Positions 8,104-16,908 are shown, counted from the first letter of the stretch. The stretch: DNA of 64,000 nucleotides from Actinophytocola sp044466355 (GCF_044466355.1 NZ_JBITMQ010000002.1:434001-498000); one strand, 5' to 3'. Made by a program: numbers and translations. The notes: a model not told the origin generated them from the sequence alone.

Positions 8104-8646
8104 GTGTCCGAACCAGTCCTGCGCGCGGCGACGTCCGCCGACGTACCGGCCATCACCGCACTGATGCGGCGCTCGGTGCTCGACGTGTTCCCCCGGTTCC
8201 ACACCGGGAGCGAGACGACGGCCGCCGCCCGCTACCTGACCGAACCGGACACGGTCCTCATCGACGACGGCACGTACTTCGTCCACGACGCGGACGGCGA
8301 CGTCGTCGCGTGCGGCGGCTGGAGCAGGCGCGACAAGCTCTACACCGGCTCCGGCGCCGCACCGGCGGACGACCGGCTGCTCGATCCGGCGACCGAACCC
8401 GCCCGCGTGCGCGCGATGTTCGTCCACGGCGACTGGACGCGCCGCGGGCTCGGCCGCGCGATCCTCGCGAGGTGCGAGCAGGCGGCACGGACGGAGGGGT
8501 TCACGTCGCTGGTCCTGATGGCGACCCTCCCTGGGGTGCCCCTCTACCGCGCGTACGGCTTCCACGAGGTGGCCCGCACGCGGATCCCGTTCCCGGACGG
8601 CACCGTGATCGACGGCGTGTCGATGGAGTACCCGCTCGCACCGTGA
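8104..8646 (+). CDS. GNAT-family N-acetyltransferase
   Basis: Acetyl-CoA-dependent acetyltransferase of 180 residues. The pyrophosphate-binding motif A is RRGLGRAIL (about 113-121), preceded by the strand RAMFVHGDW. The C-terminal PLYRAYGFHEVART is the usual motif B. The start was placed at the GTG at 8104 because the domain begins directly with EPVLRAATSADVPAI. The substrate is unknown. It lies between the TPR gene and the MFS exporter. Confidence 0.87.
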   Translation: MSEPVLRAATSADVPAITALMRRSVLDVFPRFHTGSETTAAARYLTEPDTVLIDDGTYFVHDADGDVVACGGWSRRDKLYTGSGAAPADDRLLDPATEPARVRAMFVHGDWTRRGLGRAILARCEQAARTEGFTSLVLMATLPGVPLYRAYGFHEVARTRIPFPDGTVIDGVSMEYPLAP

Positions 8647-8744
8647 GCGTCAGCAGGAATCTCCCCGAGTGCGTCAGCGGGGGTCGCCGGTCGTACCTCG
8701 GTCTTGCCGGACACCGCAGCGGCGACCACCGGCGAGACCGCCAC

Positions 8745-8762
8745 TACTACGTCTTGTAGTAT
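8745..8762 (+). promoter_or_regulatory. operator overlapping a -10 element
   Basis: TACTAC-gtctt-GTAGTA (8745-8761) is a perfect 6-bp inverted repeat. The hexamer TAGTAT (8757-8762) within it fits a -10 box for the MFS gene. A repressor bound here would block that promoter. Confidence 0.5.
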
Positions 8763-8804
8763 CTGCGCCGCGCCGGACGTGCCGGCCGGAGAGGAGCTGG
8801 TCCG

Positions 8805-9938
8805 ATTCCTGGCACCCGCACGAGCACAGCCCTGTACGCCACGGTGTTCGTCGACCTGCTCGGCTTCACCATCGTCCTGCCGTCGCTGCCGTTCCGGGTG
8901 GCCGAACTGGGCGGCGACGCGTTCTGGCTCGGGGTGGTGCTCACCGCGTACTCGGTGTGCCAGGCGGTGGCCGCGCCAGTGCTCGGCAGGCTCGCGGACC
9001 GGTACGGCAGGCGCGGGTTGTTGCTGCTCAGCCTGGCCGGTTCCGCGGCGTCGCTCGTGTTGATGGGGGTCGCGGGCGCGATGTGGCTGCTGCTCGTCGC
9101 ACGTGCGCTGGCCGGGCTGTGCGGCGGGAGCATCGGCGTGGCACAGGCGTTCGCGGCCGACCTCGCGGGACCGGCCGGGCGCACGAAGGCGATGGGGCTC
9201 GTCGGCGCCGCGATCGGGCTCGCGTTCACGGTGGGTCCCGCGCTGGGCGCGCTGTCGGCACCGTACGGGTTCACCGCGACCGCGTTCGTCGGCGCCGGTC
9301 TCGCGGCCGCGAACGGCGTGGCCGCCGCGATCGTCCTGCCGCGGGGCAACCCGGTGCGGACGCACCGCCCGGCACGGGCGCACGGGGTCGCGCCGTGGCC
9401 GCTCCTGGCGGCGGGGTTCGCCGCCATGGCCGCGTTCGTCGGCATGGAGACGACCGTGGCGTTCCTCGCCGCGGCCCGGTTCGACGCCGGGCCCGCGCTG
9501 GTCGGGGTGCTGCTGGCGGGCGCGGGCCTCGTCCTGGTGGTCGTGCAGGGGTTCGTGGTGGCACCGGCCGCGCGGCGGTGGGGTGAGGCCCGGCTGGCGA
9601 CGGGCGGTGCGGTGCTCATGGCGGCCGGGTTGCTCGCGCTGCCGTTCCTCGCCGGGGTGCCGTTCGTGGCCGCCGTGCTGGTCGCGGCCGCCGGGAACGG
9701 TCTGGTGACGGCGACGACCGCGAGCCTGCTCGCCGCGGCGGGCCCACCGGAGCGGCTCGGCGCCCGCATGGGGCAGGGCCAGTCGGCGGCGTCGGCCGCA
9801 CGAGCGTCGGGACCGCTCGCGGCCGGTGCGCTGTTCGAGGTCGCGATGGTCGCGCCGTACGTGCTCGGCGGCGCGCTCTCACTCGGCGTCGCGTTCCTCG
9901 TGAACAGGCACGGCGCACGCGCCGGCATCGGCGGCTGA
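8805..9938 (+). CDS. MFS drug-efflux type transporter
   Basis: Twelve-helix major facilitator of the TetA/DHA1 type, with the loop 2-3 motif GRLADRYGRRG and the first helix TALYATVFVDLLGFTIVLP. The first ATG/GTG/TTG in frame (GTG at 8844) would cut helix 1 in half. The frame upstream is open and the only start with a good ribosome binding site (GAGGAG, 8791-8796) is ATT at 8805, giving 377 residues. I therefore annotate an ATT start, with GTG 8844 as the fallback. A palindrome over the -10 region suggests regulated expression. The exported compound is unknown. Confidence 0.75.
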   Translation: MPGTRTSTALYATVFVDLLGFTIVLPSLPFRVAELGGDAFWLGVVLTAYSVCQAVAAPVLGRLADRYGRRGLLLLSLAGSAASLVLMGVAGAMWLLLVARALAGLCGGSIGVAQAFAADLAGPAGRTKAMGLVGAAIGLAFTVGPALGALSAPYGFTATAFVGAGLAAANGVAAAIVLPRGNPVRTHRPARAHGVAPWPLLAAGFAAMAAFVGMETTVAFLAAARFDAGPALVGVLLAGAGLVLVVVQGFVVAPAARRWGEARLATGGAVLMAAGLLALPFLAGVPFVAAVLVAAAGNGLVTATTASLLAAAGPPERLGARMGQGQSAASAARASGPLAAGALFEVAMVAPYVLGGALSLGVAFLVNRHGARAGIGG

Positions 9939-9963
9939 GTCCGGGGGCGGCCGAACGGACGGA

Positions 9964-9988
9964 CATGGGCGCCGGCTTCTCGCCCATG
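9964..9988. terminator. inverted repeat after the MFS gene
   Basis: CATGGGCG (9964-9971) and CGCCCATG (9981-9988) form a perfect 8-bp stem with a 9-base loop, 26 bases after the MFS stop and 35 before the next start. It could be a terminator or an operator for the downstream gene. No U-run is present. Confidence 0.4.
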
Positions 9989-10022
9989 GCAGCGCCCGTC
10001 TTGGCCGTGTTCCATCGAGGCC

Positions 10023-10442
10023 GTGACGAACACGCTGACCGCCGACGACGTCGAGTTCCTCCGCCGACCCCTGCACGGGTTCCTGACCGTGGCCGCCGGG
10101 CCGATCCCGCCACAGCCCCGGCCGGTGTGGTTCGAGGCCACCGCCGAGGGCACGATCCAGCTGTTCACGGCCCCGGACTCGCTCAAGGTGCGGCATCTGC
10201 GCCGAGACCCCCGCGCCTCGATCGTCGTCGCCGCCCCGGCGGGTGAACGCGAACGCTGGCTGTCGGTCGCGGGCCGCACGACGGTGACACCCGACGGGGC
10301 GCACGACCTGTGCGCGCGCCTCGCCGCCCGCTACTGGGACCTCGACGACCCGGCCCGTGCCGACGAACTCGCGGGGATGCTCGCCGGGGAGTGGGTTCGT
10401 GTCGTCGTCCACCCGGAGACCGTGCGCCGCTACGGGCCCTGA
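10023..10442 (+). CDS. pyridoxamine 5'-phosphate oxidase-like FMN/F420 protein
   Basis: Split-barrel flavin/deazaflavin-binding protein of 139 residues, in the PNPOx-like group. Visible elements are the strand pair RPVWFEATAEGTIQLFTAPDS, then LKVRHLRRDPRASIVVAAP, which is the typical cofactor-binding segment, and the C-terminal VVVHPETVRRYGP. In actinomycetes many such proteins use F420 for reductions. Whether this one binds FMN or F420 cannot be decided from sequence. The GTG at 10023 gives the normal length. A stem-loop overlaps its stop codon. Confidence 0.78.
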   Translation: MTNTLTADDVEFLRRPLHGFLTVAAGPIPPQPRPVWFEATAEGTIQLFTAPDSLKVRHLRRDPRASIVVAAPAGERERWLSVAGRTTVTPDGAHDLCARLAARYWDLDDPARADELAGMLAGEWVRVVVHPETVRRYGP

Positions 10443-10458
10443 CCCGTCCGCGCGGGTC
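10441..10458 (+). terminator. stem-loop at the stop codon of the PNPOx-like gene
   Basis: GACCCG-TCCGCG-CGGGTC is a perfect 6-bp stem with a 6-base loop that starts within the TGA stop. It lies between convergent genes, as expected for a terminator. Confidence 0.45.
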
Positions 10459-10527
10459 GGCACCACCCGCCTCGGGCCCTGCCGTCGCGCTGTTCGTCCC
10501 AGATGGACGTGTTCTGACCGGGGCGCC

Positions 10528-11757
10528 TCAGTTCCGCGCGGTCCTGCCGAAGGACGGGTCGTGGCGGCGCAGCTCGGTGAGCGCCAGCGTGCGCTTGTGT
10601 ACCTCGTCGGGACCGTCGGCGATCGCGAGCGCTCGCGCCTGCACGTACAGGTGGGCCAGCGGGAAGTCGTCGGTCATGCCGCCCGCGCCGTGGACCTGGA
10701 TGGCGCGGTCGGCGATCTGCTTCAGCATGGCGGGCGCGGCGATCTTGATGGCGGCGATCTCCACCCGTGCCTCGCGGTTGCCGACGGTGTCCATGAGCCA
10801 CGCGGCCTTCATGGTCAGCAGCCGGGTCCGTTCGATCTCGATGCGGGCCTCGGCGATCCAGTCCTGGATGTTCGCGCGGGCGGCGATCGGCTGCCCGAAC
10901 GTCACCCGCGACAGGGCGCGTTCGCACATCAGGTCCAGCGCCCGTTCCGCCATGCCGATGGCGCGCATGCAGTGGTGGATGCGGCCGGGGCCGAGCCGCG
11001 CCTGCCCGATCGCGAACCCGTCGCCCTCACCGGCCAGCAGGTTGGACACCGGCACGCGTGCGTCGGTGAACGCGATCTCGCAGTGCCCGCCGTGCTCCTG
11101 CATGCCGAACACCGGCATGCTGCGCACGATCTCGACGCCCGGGGTGTCGACCGGCACCAGCACCATGCTCTGCTGCCGGTGCGGGGCGGCGTCCCGGTCG
11201 GTCCTGCCCATCACGATCAGGACGCGGCAGTTCGGGCTCGCCGCGCCGGTGGCCCACCACTTGCGGCCGTTGAGCACGTACTCGTCGCCGTCGCGCTCGA
11301 TGGACAGCGCGATGTTGGTGGCGTCCGAGCTGGCGACCGCGGGCTCGGTCATCGCGAAGGCCGAGCGGATCTCCCCCGCCAGCAGCGGGTCCAGCCACTC
11401 CTTCTTCTGCTCGTCGGTGCCGAACAGCGTCAGCACCTCCATGTTGCCGGTGTCGGGTGCGGAACAGTTGCACGCCTCCGCCGCGAGCAGGCCGCGGCCG
11501 TGGATCTCCGCCAGCGGCGCGTACTCCACATTCGACAGTCCGGCGCCGAGTTCGGGGTCCGGGTGGAAGAGGTTCCACAGCCCCCTGCGCTTCGCCTCCG
11601 CCTTCAGCTCCTCCATCACCGGCGGCTGGACGTGCGGGTCACCCACGACCCTGAGCTGTTCGTCGTACACCGGTTCGGCGGGCAGGACGTGCTCGGCCAT
11701 GAAGGCGAGCAGCCGGTCCCGGTAGTCCCTGGCGCGGTCGGTGAGGGTGAGGTCCAT
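10528..11757 (-). CDS. acyl-CoA dehydrogenase (ACAD11-like)
   Basis: Flavoprotein of 409 residues that would oxidise an acyl-CoA to the enoyl-CoA. Recognisable parts are the helical N-terminal domain, the FAD-binding strand AFAMTEPAVASSDATNI, the segment YVLNGRKWWATGA, and the C-terminal helices with FGQPIAARANIQ and QVHGAGGMTDDFPLAHLY. The ATG at 11757 has AAGGAG eight bases upstream. An operator shared with the tetR promoter lies about 40 bp upstream, so it probably belongs to the same TetR regulon. The chain-length range is unknown. Confidence 0.92.
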   Translation of the reverse strand: MDLTLTDRARDYRDRLLAFMAEHVLPAEPVYDEQLRVVGDPHVQPPVMEELKAEAKRRGLWNLFHPDPELGAGLSNVEYAPLAEIHGRGLLAAEACNCSAPDTGNMEVLTLFGTDEQKKEWLDPLLAGEIRSAFAMTEPAVASSDATNIALSIERDGDEYVLNGRKWWATGAASPNCRVLIVMGRTDRDAAPHRQQSMVLVPVDTPGVEIVRSMPVFGMQEHGGHCEIAFTDARVPVSNLLAGEGDGFAIGQARLGPGRIHHCMRAIGMAERALDLMCERALSRVTFGQPIAARANIQDWIAEARIEIERTRLLTMKAAWLMDTVGNREARVEIAAIKIAAPAMLKQIADRAIQVHGAGGMTDDFPLAHLYVQARALAIADGPDEVHKRTLALTELRRHDPSFGRTARN

Positions 11758-11797
11758 GTTCGGCTCCTTGCGCGACGCGGTGCCCGCAGCATCGTCG

Positions 11798-11819
11798 AAC
11801 TTGAACTCGACGTCAAGTT
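11798..11819. promoter_or_regulatory. TetR operator, copy 1
   Basis: AACTTGA-ACTCGACG-TCAAGTT is a perfect 7-bp dyad with an 8-bp spacer. On the opposite strand it shares the 15-mer GTCGAGTTCAAGTTC exactly with the second copy at 12539-12553. It overlaps the tetR stop codon and lies upstream of the acyl-CoA dehydrogenase. Confidence 0.75.
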
Positions 11820-12520
11820 GCGTCGCGGAGCCGTTCGACGTCCGCCAGCGCCGCGCGGAGCCGCGCCGCGGCCTGGTCGAGCACGGTCCGCTGGTCACCG
11901 GCGGGCCGGACGCGCAGCGCGTTGACCCACAGCGTGGTCAGCGTCGACACCAGCGACTCGAAGTCGACGTCAGGCCGCAGGCCGAGCGCGAAGGTCAGGT
12001 ACGCGTGCCGGGAGACCATCGACGACAGCGCCGCCGCGGTCAGCTCCGGGTCCAGCGCCGGGTCGGCCACCCCGTCCCGCTGGAGCCTGCGGATGCCGCG
12101 CACGTTGCGTTCCTCGAACGCCCGCGCCCGCAGCAGCCGCAGTTCGAGAAACCGCTCGTCGATTCCCGTGACCTGCTCGAACACCCGTAGGAGGGCCGCG
12201 TTGTCCCGGTAGTACTCGAGGTAGGCGCGGGTCGCCTCCTCGATCACCGCGACCGGGTCGGAGTGGTCGAGGCGCGCGTCGTGGATCCCCGGGTGCAGCA
12301 TCTCCTCCTGCACCTCCTGGAACAGCGCGACGAAGATCTCGTACTTGTCGGCGAAGTGGGTGTAGAACGACCCGTTCGCCACGCCCGCCGCCTTCGCGAT
12401 CGTGGTGGTCGTGGCCGTGAGGTAGCCGTCGCGCGCGAACACCTCGCGGGCCGCCGCGAGCAACGCGGCCCGCGTCTGCCGCCCACGCTCCGTCTGCGGC
12501 AGCTTCTGGTCGAGGTCCAT
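11813..12520 (-). CDS. TetR-family regulator of fatty-acid type genes
   Basis: Repressor of 235 residues with an N-terminal helix-turn-helix (about 34-60, TTTTIAKAAGVANGSFYTHF) and a C-terminal ligand domain. Two near-identical operators flank the gene, one over its promoter (shared with the divergent oxidoreductase) and one before the acyl-CoA dehydrogenase. It would therefore regulate itself, the dehydrogenase and the divergent pair. An acyl-CoA or related lipid is a likely ligand (inference from the target). Confidence 0.88.
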   Translation of the reverse strand: MDLDQKLPQTERGRQTRAALLAAAREVFARDGYLTATTTTIAKAAGVANGSFYTHFADKYEIFVALFQEVQEEMLHPGIHDARLDHSDPVAVIEEATRAYLEYYRDNAALLRVFEQVTGIDERFLELRLLRARAFEERNVRGIRRLQRDGVADPALDPELTAAALSSMVSRHAYLTFALGLRPDVDFESLVSTLTTLWVNALRVRPAGDQRTVLDQAAARLRAALADVERLRDAT

Positions 12521-12531
12521 GCCGGCAGCAT

Positions 12532-12552
12532 AGTTGAAGTCGAGTTCAAGTT
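12532..12552. promoter_or_regulatory. TetR operator, copy 2
   Basis: TTGAAGTCGAGTTCAA (12535-12550) is a palindrome around a central TCGA. It shares 15 identical bases with copy 1 at 11798-11819. It lies between the divergent tetR and oxidoreductase starts and just upstream of the oxidoreductase -10 element. Confidence 0.75.
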
Positions 12553-12557
12553 CAGGC

Positions 12558-12563
12558 TATCGT
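12558..12563 (+). promoter_or_regulatory. -10 element of a leaderless transcript
   Basis: TATCGT ends six bases before the ATG at 12570 and follows the TetR operator directly, so the repressor would block RNA polymerase. No ribosome binding site is present. Confidence 0.5.
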
Positions 12564-12569
12564 CCCGGC

Positions 12570-13583
12570 ATGGCGACCCCCAACCGGCAGGTCCGGCTCG
12601 GCGCGCGTCCGGTCGGCCTGCCCACACCGGACGACTGGCAGCACACCACCGAGGACGTGCCGGAACCCGGCGCGGGCGAGTTCCTGGTGCGCACCGAGTA
12701 CGTCTCGCTCGACCCGGCCATGCGCGGCTGGATGAACGACGCGCGCTCCTACATCCGGCCCGTGCGGATCGGCGAGATCATGCGCGCGGCCGCGCTCGGC
12801 AAGGTGGTCGCCTCGAACCACCCCGGCTTCGCGGTCGGCGACCACGTCACGGGCACGTTCGGCGTCCAGGAGTACGCGGTGTCCGACGGACGCGGGGTGA
12901 TCAGGGCCGACCCGGCGGTCGCACCGCTGCCCACCTACCTCGGCGTGCTCGGCCTCACCGGGCTGACCGCCTGGTTCGGGCTCCTCGACGTGGGCAGGCC
13001 CGAGGCGGGCGACACCGTCGTGGTCTCCGGGGCGGCGGGCGCGGTCGGCGGTGTCGTCGGCCAGATCGCGAAGCACCTGGGCTGCCGGGTGGTCGGCATC
13101 GCGGGCGGCGCGGAGAAGTGCCGCCTGGTCACCGAGGAGTTCGGGTTCGACGCGTGCGTCGACTACCGGTCCGGCGACCTGCGCGCGGCGCTGCGCGAGC
13201 ACACCCCGGACGGGGTCGACGTGTACTTCGACAACGTCGGCGGCGAGATCCTCGACCTGGTCCTCACCCGGCTGCGACTGGGCGCGCGGGTCGTGCTCTG
13301 CGGCGCGATCTCGCAGTACAACGCGACCGAACGCCCGACGGGTCCGGCGAACTACCTGTCGCTGCTGGTGAACCGCGCGTCGATGACCGGCATGCTGGTG
13401 TTCGACTACGCGGACCGGTACGGCGAGGGCATGGCCGCGCTCGCCGACCTCCTCGCCACCGGCGCGGTGACCGCCCGCGAGCACGTCGTCGAGGGCACGG
13501 TCGACGACTTCCCCGAGGTGCTCCTGAAGCTGTTCACCGGGGAGAACACGGGCAAGCTGCTGCTGCGGATCGCGGACCGGTGA
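12570..13583 (+). CDS. NADP-dependent MDR oxidoreductase (zinc-free)
   Basis: Medium-chain dehydrogenase/reductase of 337 residues, similar to leukotriene B4 / prostaglandin reductases that reduce activated double bonds. The N-terminus has SLDPAMRGWM, and the Rossmann motif is SGAAGAVGGVVGQIAKHLGC (about 151-170). The C-terminal region has FDNVGGEILD, as in this subfamily, and no catalytic zinc ligands. The start is the ATG at 12570. Its stop overlaps the DUF2855 start (GTGA). It is divergent from tetR, with a shared operator, and probably acts on an enone or enoyl compound made or met in the same pathway. Confidence 0.9.
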   Translation: MATPNRQVRLGARPVGLPTPDDWQHTTEDVPEPGAGEFLVRTEYVSLDPAMRGWMNDARSYIRPVRIGEIMRAAALGKVVASNHPGFAVGDHVTGTFGVQEYAVSDGRGVIRADPAVAPLPTYLGVLGLTGLTAWFGLLDVGRPEAGDTVVVSGAAGAVGGVVGQIAKHLGCRVVGIAGGAEKCRLVTEEFGFDACVDYRSGDLRAALREHTPDGVDVYFDNVGGEILDLVLTRLRLGARVVLCGAISQYNATERPTGPANYLSLLVNRASMTGMLVFDYADRYGEGMAALADLLATGAVTAREHVVEGTVDDFPEVLLKLFTGENTGKLLLRIADR

Positions 13584-14623
13584 CCGTCCTCGAGGTGCGC
13601 ACCGACGACCTGCGCACCACCCGTTTCACCGAGTACGCACCGGAACCCGCCGACGGCGAGATCGTGGCGCGGGTACGGCACTTCGGCCTGTCCGCCAACA
13701 ACATCACCTACGGCCTGCTCGGCGACGCGGTCGGCTACTGGCGGGTCTTCCCCGCCGAACCCGGATGGGGACGCCTGCCGATGTGGGGTGTCGCCGAGGT
13801 CGAGGCCAGCGCGCACCCGGAGGTCGCCGAGGGCTCGCTGCTGTTCGGGTACGTGCCGATGGCCTCGCACGTGGTGCTCACCCCGGCCAGGGTGCACGAC
13901 CGCGGCTTCACCGATGCCTCCCCGCACCGCCAGGCACTGGCACCCGCCTACAACAACTACCGCGGGCTGGCCGCCGACCCGCTGTACGACCCCGAACACC
14001 CGGGCGAGCTGCCGCTGTTCCTGCCGCTGTTCGCGTTGTCGTTCCTCCTCGACGCCCACCTGGCCGATCAGGCGCGCACCGTGATCGTCTCCAGCGCCTC
14101 CAGCAAGACGTCGCTCGGACTCGCCCGGCTGCTGGCCCGGCGCGGCGTCGAGGTCGTCGGGCTCACCTCGGCCCGCAACGCCGCGTTCGTCGACGGTCTC
14201 GGGGTCTGCACGACCGTGCCGTACGAGCGGGTGGCCGAGCTCCCCGCCACCGACGCGGTGTTCGTCGACGTGGCCGGGAACCCGGACGTCCGCCGCGCCG
14301 TGCACGAGCGCCTCGGCGACCGGCTCACCGGCAGCGTGCTCGTCGGCGCCACCCACGGCTCCGTCCGGAGTGGACCGGCGCTGCCCGGGCCGGAGCCGAC
14401 GTGGTTCTTCACGCCCGACCACATGCGGACCCGCGTCCGCGAGTGGGGCGCGGCGGAGTTCGACCGGCGGTTCGGCGCGGCGCTTCGTGACTTCGCCGCG
14501 TGGACCCGCGGCTGGTTGACGATCACCACGTCGACCGGTGAGGAGCAGGTCCGCGCGACCTACCTGTCCGTCCTCGACGGGGCCGCGGACCCCGCAACCG
14601 GGCACCTCCTCGCTGTGCGCTGA
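13580..14623 (+). CDS. DUF2855-family protein
   Basis: Protein of 347 residues with an MDR-like fold outline. The N-terminal region reads LSANNITYGLLGD, the middle has a nucleotide-binding-like strand (VIVSSASSKTSLGLA near 177-191), and a GNP segment follows. These features match DUF2855, an uncharacterised family that often accompanies quinone-oxidoreductase-like enzymes. The GTG at 13580 overlaps the stop of the preceding oxidoreductase, so the two proteins are made together and may act on the same metabolite. Confidence 0.82.
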   Translation: MTVLEVRTDDLRTTRFTEYAPEPADGEIVARVRHFGLSANNITYGLLGDAVGYWRVFPAEPGWGRLPMWGVAEVEASAHPEVAEGSLLFGYVPMASHVVLTPARVHDRGFTDASPHRQALAPAYNNYRGLAADPLYDPEHPGELPLFLPLFALSFLLDAHLADQARTVIVSSASSKTSLGLARLLARRGVEVVGLTSARNAAFVDGLGVCTTVPYERVAELPATDAVFVDVAGNPDVRRAVHERLGDRLTGSVLVGATHGSVRSGPALPGPEPTWFFTPDHMRTRVREWGAAEFDRRFGAALRDFAAWTRGWLTITTSTGEEQVRATYLSVLDGAADPATGHLLAVR

Positions 14624-14711
14624 AGTACGGGTCGGTGGCCATGGCGTCGGCCTTCGCGATGCGGCTCGCCGCGATGTCCGGTGTGGCGCGGGCGCCTGCC
14701 GAACCGCGTCG

Positions 14712-16883
14712 TCAGCGCACCTCGATCAGCGTGAACTCGACCTCGGGCACGGTCCGGCGGCCGTCGGTGAGCGCGGCTCCCCACTGCGTGTACTCGGGTG
14801 TCTTGTCGCGGTAGCCCCGGTTGCCGCGCAACGCGATCCGCGCCGAGTCCTTCACGCTCACCGCGTGCGGGTACGGGCCGAGCACGGTCGCGACGCGGAA
14901 CAGCACCGAGTTCGCCAACAGCAGGTCACGGCAGCGGTCGATCTCGACGGCCTGCGACCGCCAGCCGTAGATGTGGTCCTCGGTCTGCAGGCCCAGGAAC
15001 CGCCAGTTCGACACGCCGCGCAGCACCACCTCGCGTGTCTCGTGGTGCTCGATCGACAGCTCGTACAGCCGCGCCGGGACGTCCGTCCACTCGGCGAGGA
15101 ACCCGTTGTCGGCCCAGCCGTTCATGCTCCACACGTTCGCGAACGTGCCGCCACCGCCGCGCACCCACACGCCGTACTTGTGCGCGCCCCGGTAGGTGTA
15201 CCCGGGGTCGCCGCTCGGCGCGTCCGCCGGGTGCCACTTCACGAACTGCGTCGTCACGTCGGCCAAGTAGGAGTTCTCCCCCGACTGCCACAGGACGTTC
15301 ACCGCGCCCGGGGTCTGCCGGGCCGTGTCCAACCCGATGCCGCTGACCGTGTTGCGGCCGCCGCGCGGCGTCTCGACCAGCGCACGCGGCCGGTCCGGGT
15401 CGCTGAAGTTCGGGTGCCCGTCAGTGGCCAGCAACCACGTCTGCCGAGGGTGCAGGCCGATGAGGTTGGTGTCGCGGCGCAGTTTCAGCGTGCCGGTGAA
15501 CCGGTACTGTCCGATCGGGACGAACACCGTGCGGTACCGGTCCACCGCCGCCTGGAACACGGCCAGGTCGTCCCCACCCGCGCCGATCGTGCGGCCCATC
15601 CGCGCCGCCACGTCCGCGACACTCACCCAGTCACCCGGCGGCAGGGGCGTGTCCGACCGCAGCATCGCCTCGATCCGGTACGCCGGCACACCGGGCACGG
15701 CGTCGGCGTGCACGCCCTCCGACCGCCGCTCCCCCGCCGTCAGCGCCCGCTCGACCCGCAGGCCCAGCGTCAGCTCGCGGACCTGGGCGGACGACGCCGG
15801 GGCGCTGGTACGTGCGCCGCTCTGCGCCGACAGCAGCAGGTCGCGGGTGCCGGTGGTGGTGCAGTTCAGCAGCGTGAGCTGGTTGCTGCGGCGGATCCGC
15901 TCGTCCTCCGCGCCCGGGATCGCGGTGCTGTCGTTCAGCACCACGGCCACGTCACTGACCCGGTCGAAGTGCGTGTCCGCCACGTACAGGTGCTGCCACT
16001 GGTCCGGGAACGACTCGAACGCCCTCGGCGTGTCCGACACCACCGCCCGCACCACGACGAGCTTGGCGTCGTTGAACATCGTGACCGCCGCGCGGCGCTG
16101 ACCGGTGAACCGGCAGTCCAGCACCGTGGTCTGCCAGCCGGCCGACGCCGCGTACGCGGCCAGCCCGACCTCGCCACCGGTCACCCGCACGCGGTGGATC
16201 AGGTTCGCGTTGTGGTCGATGCCCGATCGCCCGCCACCCACGTCGATGTCCATGTCCTGCAGCAGGCACAGCTGAGCGCCGCCGAACCGGACGCCGATCG
16301 CGTCCGGGTTGCCCGGCCCGATCTCCAGGTCCACGTTGACCATGGCGGTGCCGAACGTGTCGTTGTTGGCGTAGGCGATCGGCCCGCCGACCGGGCGGCG
16401 GCGGAACCCGAAAAGCTCCCGCGCGGTCCCGGTCGCGTAGCCGGGGGTGTTCTCCCCCAGCACGAACACCGGCCGCCGCCCGCCGTACCCGATCACGCGG
16501 ACCGAGTCCCACATGTTCACCGGCGCCGACAACCGGTACCGGCCCTCCGGCACCAGCACCACGCCGCCGCCGTCACCGTGCGGGAAGCCCCGCGCGCCAC
16601 CGAGGATGTCACCGAGCTTGTTCGCGATGCCGCGCCGCGACGCCTCGTCGACCGCGGCCTGGACCGCGGCCGTGTCGTCGCCGACGCCGTCACCGTGGGT
16701 CTCGAACCCGGGCCCGCCGAGCACGACCGCTGTCGGGTCCGGCGGGCGGGTGCGGTAGACGGACCGGAACGAGACCGGGTCCCGGAAACCCGTGGCCGCG
16801 GTGGCGAGCCCGGGTAACAGCGGGAGAGCAGCGACACCGGCCCCCAGCGCCACGAACCCGCGCCGGGACAGGGAGAAGCCCAT
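14712..16883 (-). CDS. Tat-exported right-handed beta-helix protein (pectate-lyase superfamily)
   Basis: Large secreted protein of 723 residues. The N-terminus SRRGFVALGAGVAALPLLPG is a twin-arginine signal. Two repeats of the Pectate_lyase_3-like start are visible: GDGVGDDTAAVQAAVDEA near 64-81 with GGGVVLVPEGRYRL, and GAGGDDLAVFQAAVDRYRTV in the second half with VFVPIGQYRF. Between and after them are short beta-helix rungs. It could be a polysaccharide lyase or a glycoside hydrolase. Catalytic residues cannot be assigned by eye. AAAGGAG precedes the ATG. It is the last gene of the LacI-FAD oxidoreductase-ABC operon, so its product is probably imported by that system. Confidence 0.82.
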   Translation of the reverse strand: MGFSLSRRGFVALGAGVAALPLLPGLATAATGFRDPVSFRSVYRTRPPDPTAVVLGGPGFETHGDGVGDDTAAVQAAVDEASRRGIANKLGDILGGARGFPHGDGGGVVLVPEGRYRLSAPVNMWDSVRVIGYGGRRPVFVLGENTPGYATGTARELFGFRRRPVGGPIAYANNDTFGTAMVNVDLEIGPGNPDAIGVRFGGAQLCLLQDMDIDVGGGRSGIDHNANLIHRVRVTGGEVGLAAYAASAGWQTTVLDCRFTGQRRAAVTMFNDAKLVVVRAVVSDTPRAFESFPDQWQHLYVADTHFDRVSDVAVVLNDSTAIPGAEDERIRRSNQLTLLNCTTTGTRDLLLSAQSGARTSAPASSAQVRELTLGLRVERALTAGERRSEGVHADAVPGVPAYRIEAMLRSDTPLPPGDWVSVADVAARMGRTIGAGGDDLAVFQAAVDRYRTVFVPIGQYRFTGTLKLRRDTNLIGLHPRQTWLLATDGHPNFSDPDRPRALVETPRGGRNTVSGIGLDTARQTPGAVNVLWQSGENSYLADVTTQFVKWHPADAPSGDPGYTYRGAHKYGVWVRGGGGTFANVWSMNGWADNGFLAEWTDVPARLYELSIEHHETREVVLRGVSNWRFLGLQTEDHIYGWRSQAVEIDRCRDLLLANSVLFRVATVLGPYPHAVSVKDSARIALRGNRGYRDKTPEYTQWGAALTDGRRTVPEVEFTLIEVR

Positions 16884-16908
16884 GGGAACTCCTTTGTTCC
16901 GAAAGAGA

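Noticed and set aside
14624..14711. Protein-like stretch (ATPDIAASRIAKADAMATDP) in frame beyond the stop of the beta-helix gene, suggesting read-through or a gene remnant
   Set aside because: It is only about 30 residues, loses its protein-like character soon after, and no readthrough context is visible around the TGA. Chance is the simpler explanation.
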